Shown in pieces: positions 36,523 through 48,469 of a stretch of DNA of 64,000 nt. A model generated the notes under the pieces. The model saw only the letters and a list, made by a program, of their open reading frames with translations, was not told the DNA's origin and made no database searches. Numbering within the stretch: the first letter of the stretch is position 1; each line of letters opens with the position of its first letter. Both the position numbers and the translations under genes were made by a program. The stretch comes from Hanleya hanleyi (lineage: Eukaryota > Mollusca > Polyplacophora > Lepidopleurida > Hanleyidae), in contig JAVTVY010020298.1 in NCBI GenBank assembly GCA_036873755.1, positions 1-64,000 on the forward strand, given 5' to 3'.

Positions 36523-38029
36523 GTGAAAAGAAGATTTGAGGACTAAAATGTCACCTAAGCCAACAATCTCACCTGGAGAAAGTATTGATATAGTTTTTAT
36601 CAAATGTTAAACAAATTCTGAAAGTTTATCCTCCGGTGGTAAGCAAGATCTTAATCGAAGTTCAATAAAAATGCGTAAGAGTTGAAGGCGGGTAATCATA
36701 TCTTGGCGTGCATGGACATTTAGACGAAAATCCTGATACAGTTCAGACTTTCAAAAGCCCGAAGACTGTATCTTTCAGATATTCCGCCGCAGGGTATCAT
36801 GCCCAGTGTGTACTGTTTGCAATGCCGTATTTCTGGTGAATAGCCTACTTTTTGCATTTCAGACAGTTCATGTCAATTCCCTTCACTTATAGACGTGGCG
36901 AGGACTGCGAGATTTGAGTTACATTTGTTCCTTTTATATACCCAGCATTCGTCAAATGCGAAAGTATTGATTGTGTAAATGAGGAATTAGAAGCTAACCA
37001 AAATAATGCAAAACAGTTTCATTATGTAGTACAGTGTTAGTGTCAGAGTTTAGAATTGTTGTTTTATCCCAAGAGTCTAAATTGATTGCAGATGGTATAA
37101 TACAATTCTACAGTTGAAGACAGAACACTTATGAAATGAGCTCTCGTCACCCTCACGTGCATGATGGTACCCGTAAGTCAGATAACTATATAAATTATCT
37201 CCGATACTTTTTTGTTTGGATTTATATCTTGGTCGATTTTCGTAAGTGTTTCGATGAGGATAATGCGTGAATGGTGATAACGCTGAGTTGCTATGAAGGT
37301 TGTTAGAAATATATGATCCCGCGGACAAGGGCAATAGCATCGGATCTATATTAGTTACCGTACCTATCGCAAGATGGTATTTTGGTGTAGTATGTCATAT
37401 ATTTCGTGCTTTTTGACTTTTAAACTGTTGATAATGAGTGTTTATCGCCCAGGTGTGTTCTGGGAAACATAACGAACTGTCGTAAGTAGTTGTATAATAA
37501 AATATGTTTACAACATCGCGTGAGTATTTACTGTCTGTTTTGGCTACAGCTGTGAGTCGTTAAAGTAGCTGTTGAAGTTTATTATCTGTGATATATTTAT
37601 CAGGGTCTATGCAAAATATATTAATATTATTGCAGAAAATTTAGGCAACCTCAACTGGCGCTACTTCTCGTCAGTTAGAGCGCTATGTACAGTAAAAGTA
37701 TTCCATCCACATACATGTAGATCCGGAAAATGTCCTGGGATGAACGCGATAAAGCTGGACAAAATCTTATTCGCTTGGTTCGCGTTGACCTCGTCATGAG
37801 GACGTCGCAACTAACTGCAGAAGTTTTGCTATATAATCAATGGTTTGCTCTCAAATAATGATCCGCTGTTCTTAATCATGATAACACCCGAAAATACACT
37901 AACATAAACCGCAAATAACCAGGAACAAAACCTACATTAACCGAAAAATTCGGAATATATGTAATACATATATTCGGCAGGTACTTTTTCACCGATTTCA
38001 GCACTGATTTTTTGTTACTATGAAATTTT

Positions 38030-39060
38030 CTATATGTGTTAGTCTAAATGATTCTGGAGCCTCTTGAGCGCAAAATTTGAATTCACCGATGATCGGTTCC
38101 AAGATTCATGTCGATACAAAGTTTGACGCTCTAGCAGTTTTTGCTAAATTAATTTGCAGCAAATAAACTCGCTCATGCGAGGAATATATTTTTTGAATGC
38201 TATTCATTCAGAGAATTGGTAGTGTATCGACTAAAACTAAACTGTTCGAGCTTGGAGAGGCTTGTGTAACGTTAATAGACTTGAGCCATCAATATCTCCC
38301 GAGCCACCCCTGGGGAATTTTGTAGAAAATGTATTTTGAAAGTCTATCACATGCCAAGTTGAAAACCACTTGTTTGCATTTTGACAGTTGGGCACTATGG
38401 GAATTTGAAATACTGGCATTGTGGTATGAAAATCTAATTCTGGAACGTGGTATAGATAGAAATAATGCAATAAATGGTTATATCAGATTTAAACATGTTT
38501 GTTGCGATTATGACGTCATAATTTGACAACACTGTAAAAAAGTGACATTTCTCCCTCCTCTGAACTGTATGGTCGATGTCAGATATCTTGGGACAGTCAC
38601 TATGTAATGCGGTCAAATTCCCAATCCCCAGGACTGAATAGTGGAATGGGGTTAACCATGTGAATAGTTACAGCATTTCACAGTATGGCATATCTGTTAT
38701 TTTTGGAAAGGATATTCAATGCACTATATGAATATATATCGGAGTGATACATGCTTGATACGGTTATGATATCATAATACGAATATATTTTGCAAAAGGA
38801 CATTCGCCCTCCTCCGAAAAAATCGCATTATTTTGTTCAAATCACCTGGAAATTTATTGAACATAAAATTTGCTGATGATCTGAAATCAATTTTGTCTCC
38901 GTTAAAAAAAGCTTAGGGGCTGTCAGCATAACGTAATGTGGTCAAATTTTCAAGCCCCAAAACACAATTCTTGATTGAGGGCATAGTTACAAAATGTAGC
39001 ATAACGTTGGTCATGATGTTGGACTCTATATTATATTTGACATCTGCGGAAAGGCGACAA
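38030..39060 (+). repeat. Degenerate tandem repeat of about 330 bp
   Basis: Two or three weak units share GACATT(T/C).CCCTCCTC, TGTCAG.ATA, AATG.GGTCAAATT and a GTTACA..ATG segment (38545-38690 against 38800-39010). It is too diverged to bound by eye. Confidence 0.4.
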
Positions 39061-40200
39061 AGGGACCAACGTCATGACCACAATGTAAAGCATATATGAT
39101 ACCATTTGTATGTAAATATGAGGTTTAGACCCTCATCCTGCCCTTTGTTTAGCAACGAACTGTTGCTCACTGCCAGGCTGTGCCCGTGCTGAACAAGTAA
39201 CGAGTTTTCTTTGGTAACCGATTTAGAATTTGACTTTTCTGTAATCTGCTGGACACGAGCACACAATTTATAGATGAAAATAAAACACTACTTTCTATTA
39301 TGGTTTGATTAGAGATGGCTAATTAGGAAAAAGTAAACAAAAGCCCCCAAAAGTCAGCGAAAAACCTTTGACTGCGTCAAATCATGATGATTATGAGTCA
39401 GGTAGCCCATCTGATTCTGATTCAAATAAGGGTATCATATCGTAAATGTAGTTTCACTCTTTCGTAGCTCACTTTCTTGGATATCTGTAAATTTATTCAC
39501 CATTTTGTGTGAAATTTGCGTGAGTGCCGGTGATGATCGACTTGAATAACGTGATTGTTCCAGAAATAGATAAACAAGCTCAGCGATCGAACAGTGCATT
39601 TAACCGGTCGATCAAAAGGATTGTTCGTCCCAAGCCTTCAGCAAGCACTATCGGGAGGTTGTTTCAGCATGTCGCAGCAATAATATTCGATTTTCTATCC
39701 AACTGAATAGGCTCAATTTTCTGCCATGCCGATTCGATATCACGGGCTTATAGGGAATGCTCTCCCTGTCCGATGATGTACCGACTCGGTATTTCATTCC
39801 CTAAATGATGTCGGTTTTACTAAACTTTCTGATTGAACCCTGATCAATTTTACGCCTTTAGACAATTTTAATGCTACAGGGCATCGTGTTTGAGCAAATA
39901 ATTGCGTGGACATTGATAAATATTTCAAGAAAGGGGCATCTACAGAACATGTGTAGTGAAATAATGAAGGTACGAGTGTAATGAATGTATGAGTGTTTTA
40001 GGTCAGTAGGTCACTAGAAAATCAACATGACCTCGAACATAAGTCAACAATTCGACTTTCTATAACAAAATTGCATCGACACACTTTTGTACTACTTATA
40101 TAGGTCACCCTCGCCCCGAGGCGATAAGAACAAGAGCCGTATGTGCTCCAATATACGCCTGCGCATGCCTAACCATAACCGTTTAAAACATATTGTATTT
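39061..40200. other. No recognisable feature
   Basis: AT-rich unassigned sequence with chance ORFs of up to about 65 codons on either strand. Nothing supportable. Confidence 0.4.
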
Positions 40201-40210
40201 TCTAGAATTT

Positions 40211-40235
40211 GACCGTGATGAAATCCATCACGGTC
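40211..40235. repeat. Perfect 10-bp-stem hairpin
   Basis: GACCGTGATG, AAATC, CATCACGGTC: ten paired bases with a five-base loop. No T run follows, and there is no gene nearby to terminate. Confidence 0.7.
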
Positions 40236-40284
40236 AGTCAACTTTGATAAGCTTTTAATTAATTACCAGTTGCATATTAACTGT

Positions 40285-40500
40285 ATTGTAGATATGAAGA
40301 GCCGAGCCTGTGAGACACCCTGATCCTGATCGAAATGATGGTACCAAGCAAGGCGATCATTTATCATGGGTTCCATTGTTTTACAAACCCAGCTAGTCAG
40401 TGAAATCTGAAGATAATTACCAGGTTTGTATGATTACGGCCAGGCTTTGGTACTGGTATAAAAATGGCACTATGTCATGACGGTGGAAAGTCTTCTGTTA
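40285..40500 (-). pseudogene. Jockey/I-type LINE reverse-transcriptase relic
   Basis: On the minus strand one frame reads AIFIPVPKPGRNHT and the next GNYLQISLTSWVCKTMEPMI then NDRLAWY. This is the RT N-terminal pattern P-x-KPGK...NYRPISLTSCVCKTMERMI known from Jockey, CR1 and related LINEs. A frameshift separates the two pieces. It covers only about 70 residues, so it is an old fragment, too short to appear as an ORF. Confidence 0.75.
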
Positions 40501-40509
40501 TCCAACGTC

Positions 40510-41110
40510 TGTTGAATATATGAATTTTGAATTCAAAATTTTGACTTTTTTATTTTTTTCTTCTTGTTAAAAATCCATGCGAAATAAATAACCGAAAATA
40601 AGGATGGATTGCTCGAATCGGACAATATCTAATAATGTCAGTATACGGTAATATAAACAAATGAGCTTATTTATGTGATATGTTGTGTTTGAAGTTGCGG
40701 ATAATAATGTTAATGCCTTGTAACAGGCCAGATTGAGTGGAGAAAGAGACATCGTCGTATTAAAGAACATTGCTGTTGATGTCAATACACTGACGCGTAA
40801 GAATGCATGAAATACTACCAAGAACATTACTCATAAAAGAATGACATCGATACAATGTGGGGTATGGCACCAAATATCTTATGGAGGATATCCTTAGTTT
40901 TAGGTAGCCTGGTATCCGGCTGATCCCGAGCAGGGTCGTTTAATTCAGCCAAATTGCGCACATAACTGATATCCGGTACGAATGTATAAGCTGTGGAGGG
41001 TGCATACTTGTGGAAATGCAGGAATGCTTTGAAGGAATCTGTACCGATGATACTGTGAATGTATTAGAGGTACACTTACCAGTGTTATTGAGGAAATCTC
41101 TATATGGTCA
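40510..41110. other. No recognisable feature
   Basis: Unassigned sequence; only chance ORFs. Confidence 0.4.
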
Positions 41111-41638
41111 ATTCCATTGTCACGGGCGCTACATTCAAAGCACATTCTTGGTCAGTAAACTTCACAGAATTTGAACAAAACTATTTTAAAACCATAAACT
41201 GTAAACAGAGATAAAATTTCTCCTGTGGGTAAATTCTTTCAGAGGAAAATTTTTAATGACTGACATCAGCCAATAAAACTAGCTAGAGGGTCATTTGCAT
41301 ATCGTTACGGGCGCTACACGGAAATATCCAGACTAACTGGACATCCTGATGTATCCCTGTGATTTGATGCTCATTCAGGAAATTCTTTCCATGAAGTATT
41401 TTAGAGTAGTGAATGCTTATAATGAATTCAAACATTGTTTGTGTTTACTAAGATTATCTGCTCACAAGGAATTAATTGATTCACTGTCACGGGTGCTACA
41501 GGTTTCGTCACGGGCGCTACACTCTATGAAAAGCAATTTGACTATCCCCTCTAAACCATAGAAAATAAACAATTTGGATACTGATATTTGACAGTTTAAT
41601 CAAATAAACTATGAGCATTCTCCAACACAAACATCATA

Positions 41639-41706
41639 GTGAGTGAGTGAGTGAATATAATTTAACGTCGCTTTCAACAATATTTCAGCTATATCACGAC
41701 GAACCA
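41639..41706 (+). repeat. GTGAGT-headed dispersed repeat
   Basis: GTGAGTGAGTGAGTGA followed by TTTAACGTCGCTTTCAACAA, TATTTCAGCTATAT and CACGACG. A diverged copy lies at 55264-55326 (GTTAACGTCGCGTTCAGC). I associate this head with very abundant short repeats in gastropod genomes; that is recollection. Confidence 0.65.
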
Positions 41707-41729
41707 ACTAAGTACCACCCAGCCCAGGT

Positions 41730-41975
41730 GTGTTCCTGCTAGTTCAAAGAAGAAATCTTTGCAGCAGCATGGAACCAGACACCCTCCAGACACCCTATAA
41801 AACACTGAGGACAGCACACAAGATACAGACAGGACGCTTATATGGTGCAATAAAGACAAGTGATATTACAGTGCTAGACATCACATATCAAGTTCCTGTT
41901 GCTTCTCAGCAAAATGCATTAAAGCAACAGGAACCTGAACCCACCCAACGACCCACATGTACATCATATAACTAA
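41730..41975 (+). CDS. Small hypothetical ORF, function unknown
   Basis: An 81-codon frame; an internal ATG at about 41770 would give 68 residues (MEPDTLQTPYKTL...). It is polar and Gln/Pro/Thr-rich, with no signal peptide, membrane segment or recognisable domain. It lies between the forward and reverse GGGCGCTACA motifs, and a 13-bp inverted repeat overlaps its 3' half. It may be part of an unrecognised repeat, an exon, or chance. I list it only because it stands out from the surrounding AT-rich sequence. Confidence 0.15.
   Translation: MFLLVQRRNLCSSMEPDTLQTPYKTLRTAHKIQTGRLYGAIKTSDITVLDITYQVPVASQQNALKQQEPEPTQRPTCTSYN
41892..41934. repeat. 13-bp-stem hairpin
   Basis: GTTCCTGTTGCTT (41892-41904) pairs perfectly with AAGCAACAGGAAC (41922-41934) across a 17-base loop. 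Confidence 0.7.
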
Positions 41976-42469
41976 TATGGTGTAAATAAAACAAATCAAT
42001 AACATGTTCTAATAGAAAGGTCAAATTTCATGCCAAAATTCATTTAAGTCCACATCACATATACATTGTCACAGATATGACCAAAGAGGTGATATTTTCT
42101 GTGTATATAGAAAAAACTTATTCCAAGTACAAATCGGTTTATTCTGCTGCACTGTTCAGAGCTTAAACTATTATATTAAACTTTAATTCAGTAGAAGAGT
42201 TGTACATGTACATTATCAAACAGGACTGACCATCGACCATGGTTAATGTGAAATGGTAGTAATTGATACCCTGAGAGACACTAGAATGCAGAGTGAAGAT
42301 CTGTTCTTGCATGATAAGTCAACCAATTTGTGATGGGTCTGTTTTGAAATAATCATGTTAATATGGTTGCGATCATCCAATGTCGGGTATTCCAACTTTC
42401 TTAGAACCTGAGGTCGTTCGAACCAGGATATGTCTTTCTATTCAGTATACCTGAATATTCTGTCTGATT

Positions 42470-42890
42470 TTTAATGATTTCCTGATTTTGCGGTCACCGT
42501 GACCTTGACCTTAATTTTGGTACATGACATATTGTCCCCCTTAATGTAAATACTGGTACACAGAAAAATTGTGACTTTTAACAATCACCTGATTTTGGGG
42601 TCACAGTGATCTTGACCTTTGACGTGACCTAAATTTTGGTATTTGACACGTTGTCTTCCTTCCCCCTCCCCCAGTGTACAAAAAGGGAATTTTTAATGAT
42701 TTCCCGATTTTGGGGTCATCGTCTTCCCATGTTGATTGGTTGGTTTAATTGGGCACTCCATCGTAGTGCAATGGGCACTTCATACAGTACTGACACAACA
42801 AACTGTGCTTTTTAACAATTTCCGGATTTTGGGGGTCATAGTGACCTTTGACCTTCTGCCTTGACCTAAATTTTAGTACGTGACATCTTT
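42470..42890 (+). repeat. Tandem repeat rich in TGACCT half-sites
   Basis: Four degenerate units of about 112-132 bp (starting near 42471, 42583, 42695 and 42827) share GATTT.C.GATTTTGGGGTCA, GTGACCTTGACCTT and a TGACAT.TTGTC.CCC end. TGACCT is the nuclear-receptor half-site, but the motif is intrinsic to this widespread type of repeat and no regulation can be inferred. Confidence 0.65.
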
Positions 42891-43106
42891 TCCCCCAATG
42901 AATGCACAGATGTAGCGCCCGTTACAACATAAACTGTAGCGCCCGCGACGCTAATTAACCAGGTTAATTAAACGACAGAGGATTGTTACCTGGAAAATAT
43001 CATTGGGGATTATCAACAAAAAATAAAAATCAGTAGCACGCAATTTTGCAATACAATTCTTTGATTGCTTATCAATGCTCATAGGAAAAACGTCAATGGC
43101 GCTACA

Positions 43107-44020
43107 GCACTATTTTTGGATGTTTAATCCATATTATGCAGTTAAAAAAATAATAATTAAGAAATTATTTCAGTAAGTATGAGAAGACTCTTCAGTTATA
43201 TGCTAAATTATAACAACAAAAGTTTGACCCCTTGTATCTGGGGGTATTTTTCTCACGAATTCAGAATATATTCAAATTGGCCATATTTTTTAGTGAAATT
43301 ATTACAGAGTATAGGGAGCGCCACTGAGCATGAAATCAATTTATTCGTACATTTTCTTGTTTGTTCTTAACAGTGCACGGTGCCTACTACACATTTGTGT
43401 GGAAGTTATTGAGAAAACTGAAGCTTATAAACTTGGGGATGACTAGCGATTGAACCAAAGAGCTGGGCACAGCGCTTCGTGAAATTAACCACTAGAGCTT
43501 GTCAGGAATAACGTAGACGGTTCCGAAATATGTTTTGATCTGAGCAGAATGTTATGTCGAAGGCAGGCGACTACCAACTGACGCACTAATTTCATTAGCT
43601 ATGAAAGACTGATGATCGATTATTTCAACCATGCTCATATTATCACAAAGAAAGAGAACGTTATGATTTGCCAGTTCGCTCGAACAAGCTCGATGGGAAC
43701 AACACCTTGACCGTGATATGTAAGTGGGCAAGATGTACTGGCCATTCTTGGGCTATCCACGAGGACCAAAATACAGCACCAAACCCAAGGTACCAGCAGC
43801 GTAGAAAAGTCTGATCACGTTTGATCACATCAGAGGATACCTAATTTGGAGAAAGAAAAGTTACTTTTCGATGAAAGACTCATCCACTCAAGTATTAATA
43901 TAGGCTCTACCTTTATTCAAGCGAATATGATGAGCCTTTAATAACCTATTGTTAATGTAGCTATCAGGCAAAAATGCCCTGCTCGGCACCACGACTTAAC
44001 AAAATTGAAGGAGCCAATGA
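43107..44020. other. No recognisable feature
   Basis: Unassigned. Chance ORFs only; a 63-codon plus-strand frame at 43179 shows no motif. Confidence 0.4.
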
Positions 44021-44029
44021 GAGACTAAT

Positions 44030-44530
44030 TGAACGAGCCAATGAGAGACTACAGTTCCACAAGGGTTACCTCTTTGCGGTGCAAGAATTCTCCCAGCATG
44101 CTTTTCAGTTTATGAATTTTGTCTTCTGGAAATGATGCATAGTTCTGGTGTCCAGTTGAATCAAATGCATAGGAATAGTAGTTGATGGGTAGTAGGTCTT
44201 AGCATGTTTGATTGGAATGCCCAAATACTCACACAAGAAATGAAAGTCTTAAGAGCTATAGAACAGTGACGAGGCACCACTTGCGTCGACGAACATGAAG
44301 TCGTCAACATGTGGGTCACCTCTGATGTGCCGAATTTTGCAGCCATACCCGATCGCAGAGAACGACTTAAGCTCTCTAATATCTTACAGGATGTAGAGCA
44401 TCCCAGTGAGAGGCACCGATCATAAAAATACTTGCCGCTCCAGGTAAACCCCAATAAGGGGTAATTCGCTGGCTCGATAGGTATGATCCGGAAGGCATTC
44501 TCTGGATTGATTTTTGCCATCAAGCTTTAT
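44030..44530 (-). pseudogene. DIRS/tyrosine-recombinase-type retrotransposon RT relic
   Basis: On the minus strand MMAKINPENAFRIIPIEP, then LLGFTWSGKYFYDRCLSLGC and STSCKILESLSRSL match the palm of DIRS-like RTs (pattern KLDIKSAFR..PI.P.D..LLGF...YY.D..LPMGCS.SC). The active site HVDDFMFVDASGASSLFYSS reads in the next frame, so a +1 frameshift lies just before it. Downstream pieces (EYLGIPIKHAKTYYP) are in a further frame. No integrase, RNase H or methylase part was recognised nearby, so this is an isolated fragment of about 170 residues. Confidence 0.7.
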
Positions 44531-44630
44531 GGGCCATGTTTTTTAAACTAGAACAATCGAATGTTGTCTGATTTAGGTTCTACGATAGCAGGGTTTTGCA
44601 TAGCAGAGGAAGATTACGCGAGACAGTTAA

Positions 44631-46421
44631 GGGGTCACGTCCAATTAATCGAGGCACTTTCTCGATGCCTTCGAGATGGATCGAGAAATTTCTTCGCTGA
44701 AACCGGGAGGGCAGAACCGGGACCCCAGACGACGTCTCCCGGTTTGCTCCCGGTTTTATCTCGATCGAAACGTCCCGGTTTTCGAGATGGTTACGAAATT
44801 GATCGGTAATCTCGAAGGGGGTCCCGGTTTCACTATGTTCGTGTTTTGTTGCCGTTAATTTGTACTTTCTTAACTTCTCCGACGATTAGAATTTTTTCCC
44901 TGGTATCATATTTATGGGGCGCTCGTCGCCAACGTATATGGCGGTCAAAATTAAAGATGTTTCAAAAGATGTTTTCATTGTTATTCATCGTTTAACCAAT
45001 ATATCTATGTCCTGATGTTTCGTGAATTTAATTGAACGAAAACTTGCATTTATCTATAAAGTATGAATATATAATTCAGTGAACTTCTCTCATATCGATA
45101 ATTGATTGTTTATCTGACTAGTGTAGGTCGCGGAATAAATGACACATCAACTGGATTTGATCTTAATAATAATAGCATGGAATCATGTGTTAATTATTTT
45201 TCTATAAAGTTTTTATTGACCAAACATAGATCGTTTCAATCGAAAAATGAAAGCTATATATGTCAAGAGTTTGACCGGTGTATTACCTAGGTGTGTAATT
45301 TATTTTAAAATTTGGTAGTATTCATTGTAGATTCTATATTTTTTGAGAATTACTGTCTTGTTATATAGTTCAAATAAAGAGATTATATCAACAACGTTTA
45401 TTTCTGACATAAGCTTGCCCGGAAGTGGTTAGCGGAAATACTGGCAATCGGAAGTAGAGGTGTTGATAATTCACGCCACAGAGGATCGGTGATAACCCGT
45501 CGGCTTGAAACAACAGTCAAGGGAGAGGGGTTAATTTCTTTTGAAACAAAATGAAACAGCACTGTTGGCGGGGGCTTAATAACATACCCACGTTCTATTG
45601 TTTATTGCCGATTCCATGTATCCAGGAAATCAACCAAATAATGGAAGTAATTACAGCTCAGTTCAGAGAGCAATCAGGCTTTATTCCAACGCTTACATAC
45701 ATTTAACGATACCACGATTTGTTTGTCTGAAAACTTCGATCGAGCGTTTATGTTCATATTCTCCGGTTTTCATTGAATTACCAGACGCTTCTGTGATCTT
45801 CGTAGTTTCTTTATTTCTGAATGCTGGGAAAATCTCTGACGATAAAGATATTTCATTCTGATCAACTTTCAGAGGAACATATGGAATTTTATTCTAGACT
45901 TGCATAATTGATTTCAACTCGCAGTTCCTGGACGCATCTTTTTAAGTGATTCAAATTCTAAAAAAAACAGGTTCAAAATAACTGAAAAATAATGAACCAG
46001 AATTGGCGATGCTTCTTTCTTTCCATTTATAACGTTAGAGAAATTGCGCTGTCTTAGCAAGTATGCGACTACAGATATCTAGGCGGAATAACAAAATAAT
46101 ATTAAATGATTCATGTTCAGTCTAATTCACTTAAATGCATATGTATTCGCCGAGATTAATCTCGCTGCCACATAATATATATATATACCGAGCATACCCC
46201 TTCCGAATGATTCAAACTTTCATTTGACGGCATCTCGATTCCATTCTCGAAGCATGTCAAGTTATTTCGAGAAAGATCGAGATGGTCTTGCGCTTCGAGA
46301 GAAAACCGGGGGCAAACCGGGACAACAAACGATAGAGATAAACCGGGACCCTTCGAGACGAGATATTTATCGGTTTTACTCGTTTATCGAGAAACCGTCT
46401 CGATCCATTGGACGTGACCCC
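44631..46421. mobile_element. Non-autonomous TIR transposon, TAA target duplication
   Basis: The left end GGGGTCACGTCCAATTAATC and the complement of the right end GGGGTCACGTCCAATGGATC are matching termini, and similarity continues through ATCGAG and TTTCTCGAT. TAA flanks both sides (44628-44630 and 46422-46424). The subterminal regions are rich in CCCGGTTT and TCTCGA blocks in both orientations. The 1.79-kb body has no transposase, only short chance ORFs. A 3-bp TWA duplication with G-rich termini is the hallmark of PIF/Harbinger elements; that assignment is inference. Confidence 0.85.
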
Positions 46422-46424
46422 TAA

Positions 46425-47320
46425 AGCATAGTTTCCCGAGTGCCCGATATCGAAACCGTTTGTGAAACTTGAAACAAGTAAATCCACCTCAGGGTAGTTG
46501 ACTTAGCACAGTTTTTAGCCTGATCGGGTTTACCGGTATTGGAAGAGTACCTCCCTTCGCCGCTGGATTTACACATGCTAATTTACATGTAAGGAGAAGG
46601 GAAAAATCCAATTTGCAACATTTGATGTTGTTCACAACCGTGCCATTTACGATAACCTGAAGTTTAATCCTTCGAAACAGAAGTGGTTTTAAGTACCGAT
46701 AATCAGCATTGAGGATGGGGCGCTAGTGGCCATATTGGATATCTATAGAAACGAAAATATCCAATAACCTTCATGCTTGCCTAATCGAATCCATCATAAC
46801 AGAGCTACATGTACAGAGCTACCTCTCGGTGGAGCCTATATCATATATGTTGGCTTGTATACAAACACATGACAATAATGCCATTATTGGTGATGCTTTG
46901 GCGGCCATATTGGATATTCACCGGGTAATAAAGTTTCCAATGATCGTTATTATTTTCTTGTTGAGTCAATCATGCTCGTAGAAAAGCAATCTCGTGTTAA
47001 AAAAAAAGCGATTCGGTTATCACCAGAATGCACTTAGAGTAGCTCATTTCTAGCATCATCTTTGGTGAGCTCAGCAGCCACATCATCATTTGGAGTGAAG
47101 TTCAAGTTACCACCAGAATGCACAGGTGGCCAGTCACGACACATGACATGTGCCGCAGGGATGATGCATTCCATCAACGTTTCTCTCGGTGAGTCGTTGA
47201 TATTACTGATAAACTACTGATTACAGTAATGATTTAATTATATTCTCGGATGGGATGTATTTTCTTTCTCTCCAGTTGAAATTTTCATCCCATGATCAAG
47301 TTATACGGGATCCTCTTATT
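46425..47320. other. No gene; weak direct repeat
   Basis: 46705-46800 and 46880-46975 resemble each other around GGCCATATTGGATAT and AATCATGCTCG-type sequence (about 175 bp apart). CACCAGAATGCAC occurs at 47020 and 47112. Otherwise unassigned. Confidence 0.4.
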
Positions 47321-47324
47321 CTTT

Positions 47325-47522
47325 AGATGACGACGAATATCCTATGGATGCGGATTTGATAGTCTTGGAACATCATGATGTCTTGCCGGTATCATTGAAA
47401 ACTGTTGACCGCTTCTCTCTGACAGGAAGCTAGCGTATGGTTATGTATATTATGATTTTGGGGGAATTGGGTGCTAATTATATGCTGAATAATCAATGAC
47501 GGACGAGACGCTTGCAATTATA
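47325..47522 (+). pseudogene. PLE-1 3'-region fragment
   Basis: It matches 52028-52310 and 36240-36522 (GGAACATCATGATGTCTTGC, AAAACTGTTGACCGCTTCTC, AATGACGGACGAGACGCTTG) and ends at the same 3' terminus. An internal deletion removes part of the segment. Confidence 0.75.
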
Positions 47523-47850
47523 GAGAATTACCATGTAGGAAACACAGTCGCAATCGTATTTTCGCGGTTTCGCTATTTCGCAGTTTACGTTTCATATATT
47601 AGCTGCATGTATTGCCCCTGCACGCTCACTTATTTCCGTTCCTAACTCCCCTAACTTTCTTTGTAAATCTTCCATGCTTTCATTGTTCCTATATTCCTTA
47701 TTATTCATTTTACCAAGATCCCAACTAATGTTTCAATTTTATTTGTTCAATGTATAAGTTTAGAGCATCTAAATATACTTTATCTTGCAGCAAATGAATT
47801 TCCAATATGAGTGTCCATTTTCAACATTTATGCTAAGGCATCTTGAATGA

Positions 47851-48362
47851 CCGGTGTGGTAGAAACGGTGGTCCCCAGAGACCAGTGTCCGGTCGAAATC
47901 GGGCCTTACAGACTAGTCTTTTGTGTTAAATGCCGTCATCTTCATCTGACGACGATACAGCTCACCAATTCCCAGTGTACGAGTTGTCACAGCGAAACAG
48001 CTCACCAATTACCAATATAGGAGTTGTCAGAGCATTTCCATCATAGCTCTCTAGATTTGTATCTAATATCGCTTATGCCGGTGCTAGGGGCCGTGTGGTC
48101 ATATCATCCAAGTTGCCACGTGAACAGGTACAATAAAAGCGTACCTGAGATACAACACATATCACGAATCGTTAGATTCTTGGTATGTGCTTTAGAATAG
48201 GTTAACCGAAAGGCTATACTGTTATATGTGTTGTAATCCTATGTTTTACCTAGGGCGGGCTATGATATCCAAGTTACCGTTCTCAAATGTCATTTTCGCA
48301 CTGGGTTAAATCATAGCGAGCGGACACCCAAATCTGAGGGGCCACCGTTTCTGTCACACCGG
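47851..48362. mobile_element. Short TIR element (MITE-like), about 0.5 kb
   Basis: The left end CCGGTGTGGTAGAAACGGTG mirrors the right end (CACCGTTTCTGTCACACCGG, 48343-48362), and the similarity extends about 45 bp including a GTGTCCG block. No obvious target duplication. The interior includes a PLE-1 3'-region relic at 48060-48180. No ORF. Confidence 0.65.
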
Positions 48363-48469
48363 CATACTCGCGGTGCTCACTTTTATGGCGTCCCTGCATC
48401 CGGCTTCAATGTGTCTATGTATATATTTTGGTCTATGACCTCATATACGCAACAACGCAGAACAGCGAA

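Larger units (their letters stand above)
31790..38030. repeat. Segment B of the long duplication (copy of A with insertions)
   Basis: It aligns in order with segment A (21800-26780), being longer because it carries FB-2 at 32066-33134 and a PLE-1 fragment at 36035-36522, both absent from A. No defensible host gene. Segments at 33145-34060 and 34800-36030 match A at 22260-22500 and 23900-25110. Confidence 0.75.
41118..43106. repeat. Seven scattered copies of a GGGCGCTACA motif
   Basis: Forward copies at 41118-41133 (TTGTCACGGGCGCTACA-type), 41303-41318, 41484-41500 and 41505-41521; reverse copies at 42911-42925 (TGTAGCGCCCGTTAC) and 42935-42950; a diverged forward copy at 43091-43106. The first group points towards the reverse pair, with about 1.4 kb between. 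The sequence between copies differs, so this is not simply a tandem array. Function unknown. Confidence 0.7.

Noticed and set aside
42470..42890. Nuclear-receptor response element cluster
   Set aside because: TGACCT half-sites occur because they are part of a tandem repeat unit; no adjacent gene or conserved promoter.
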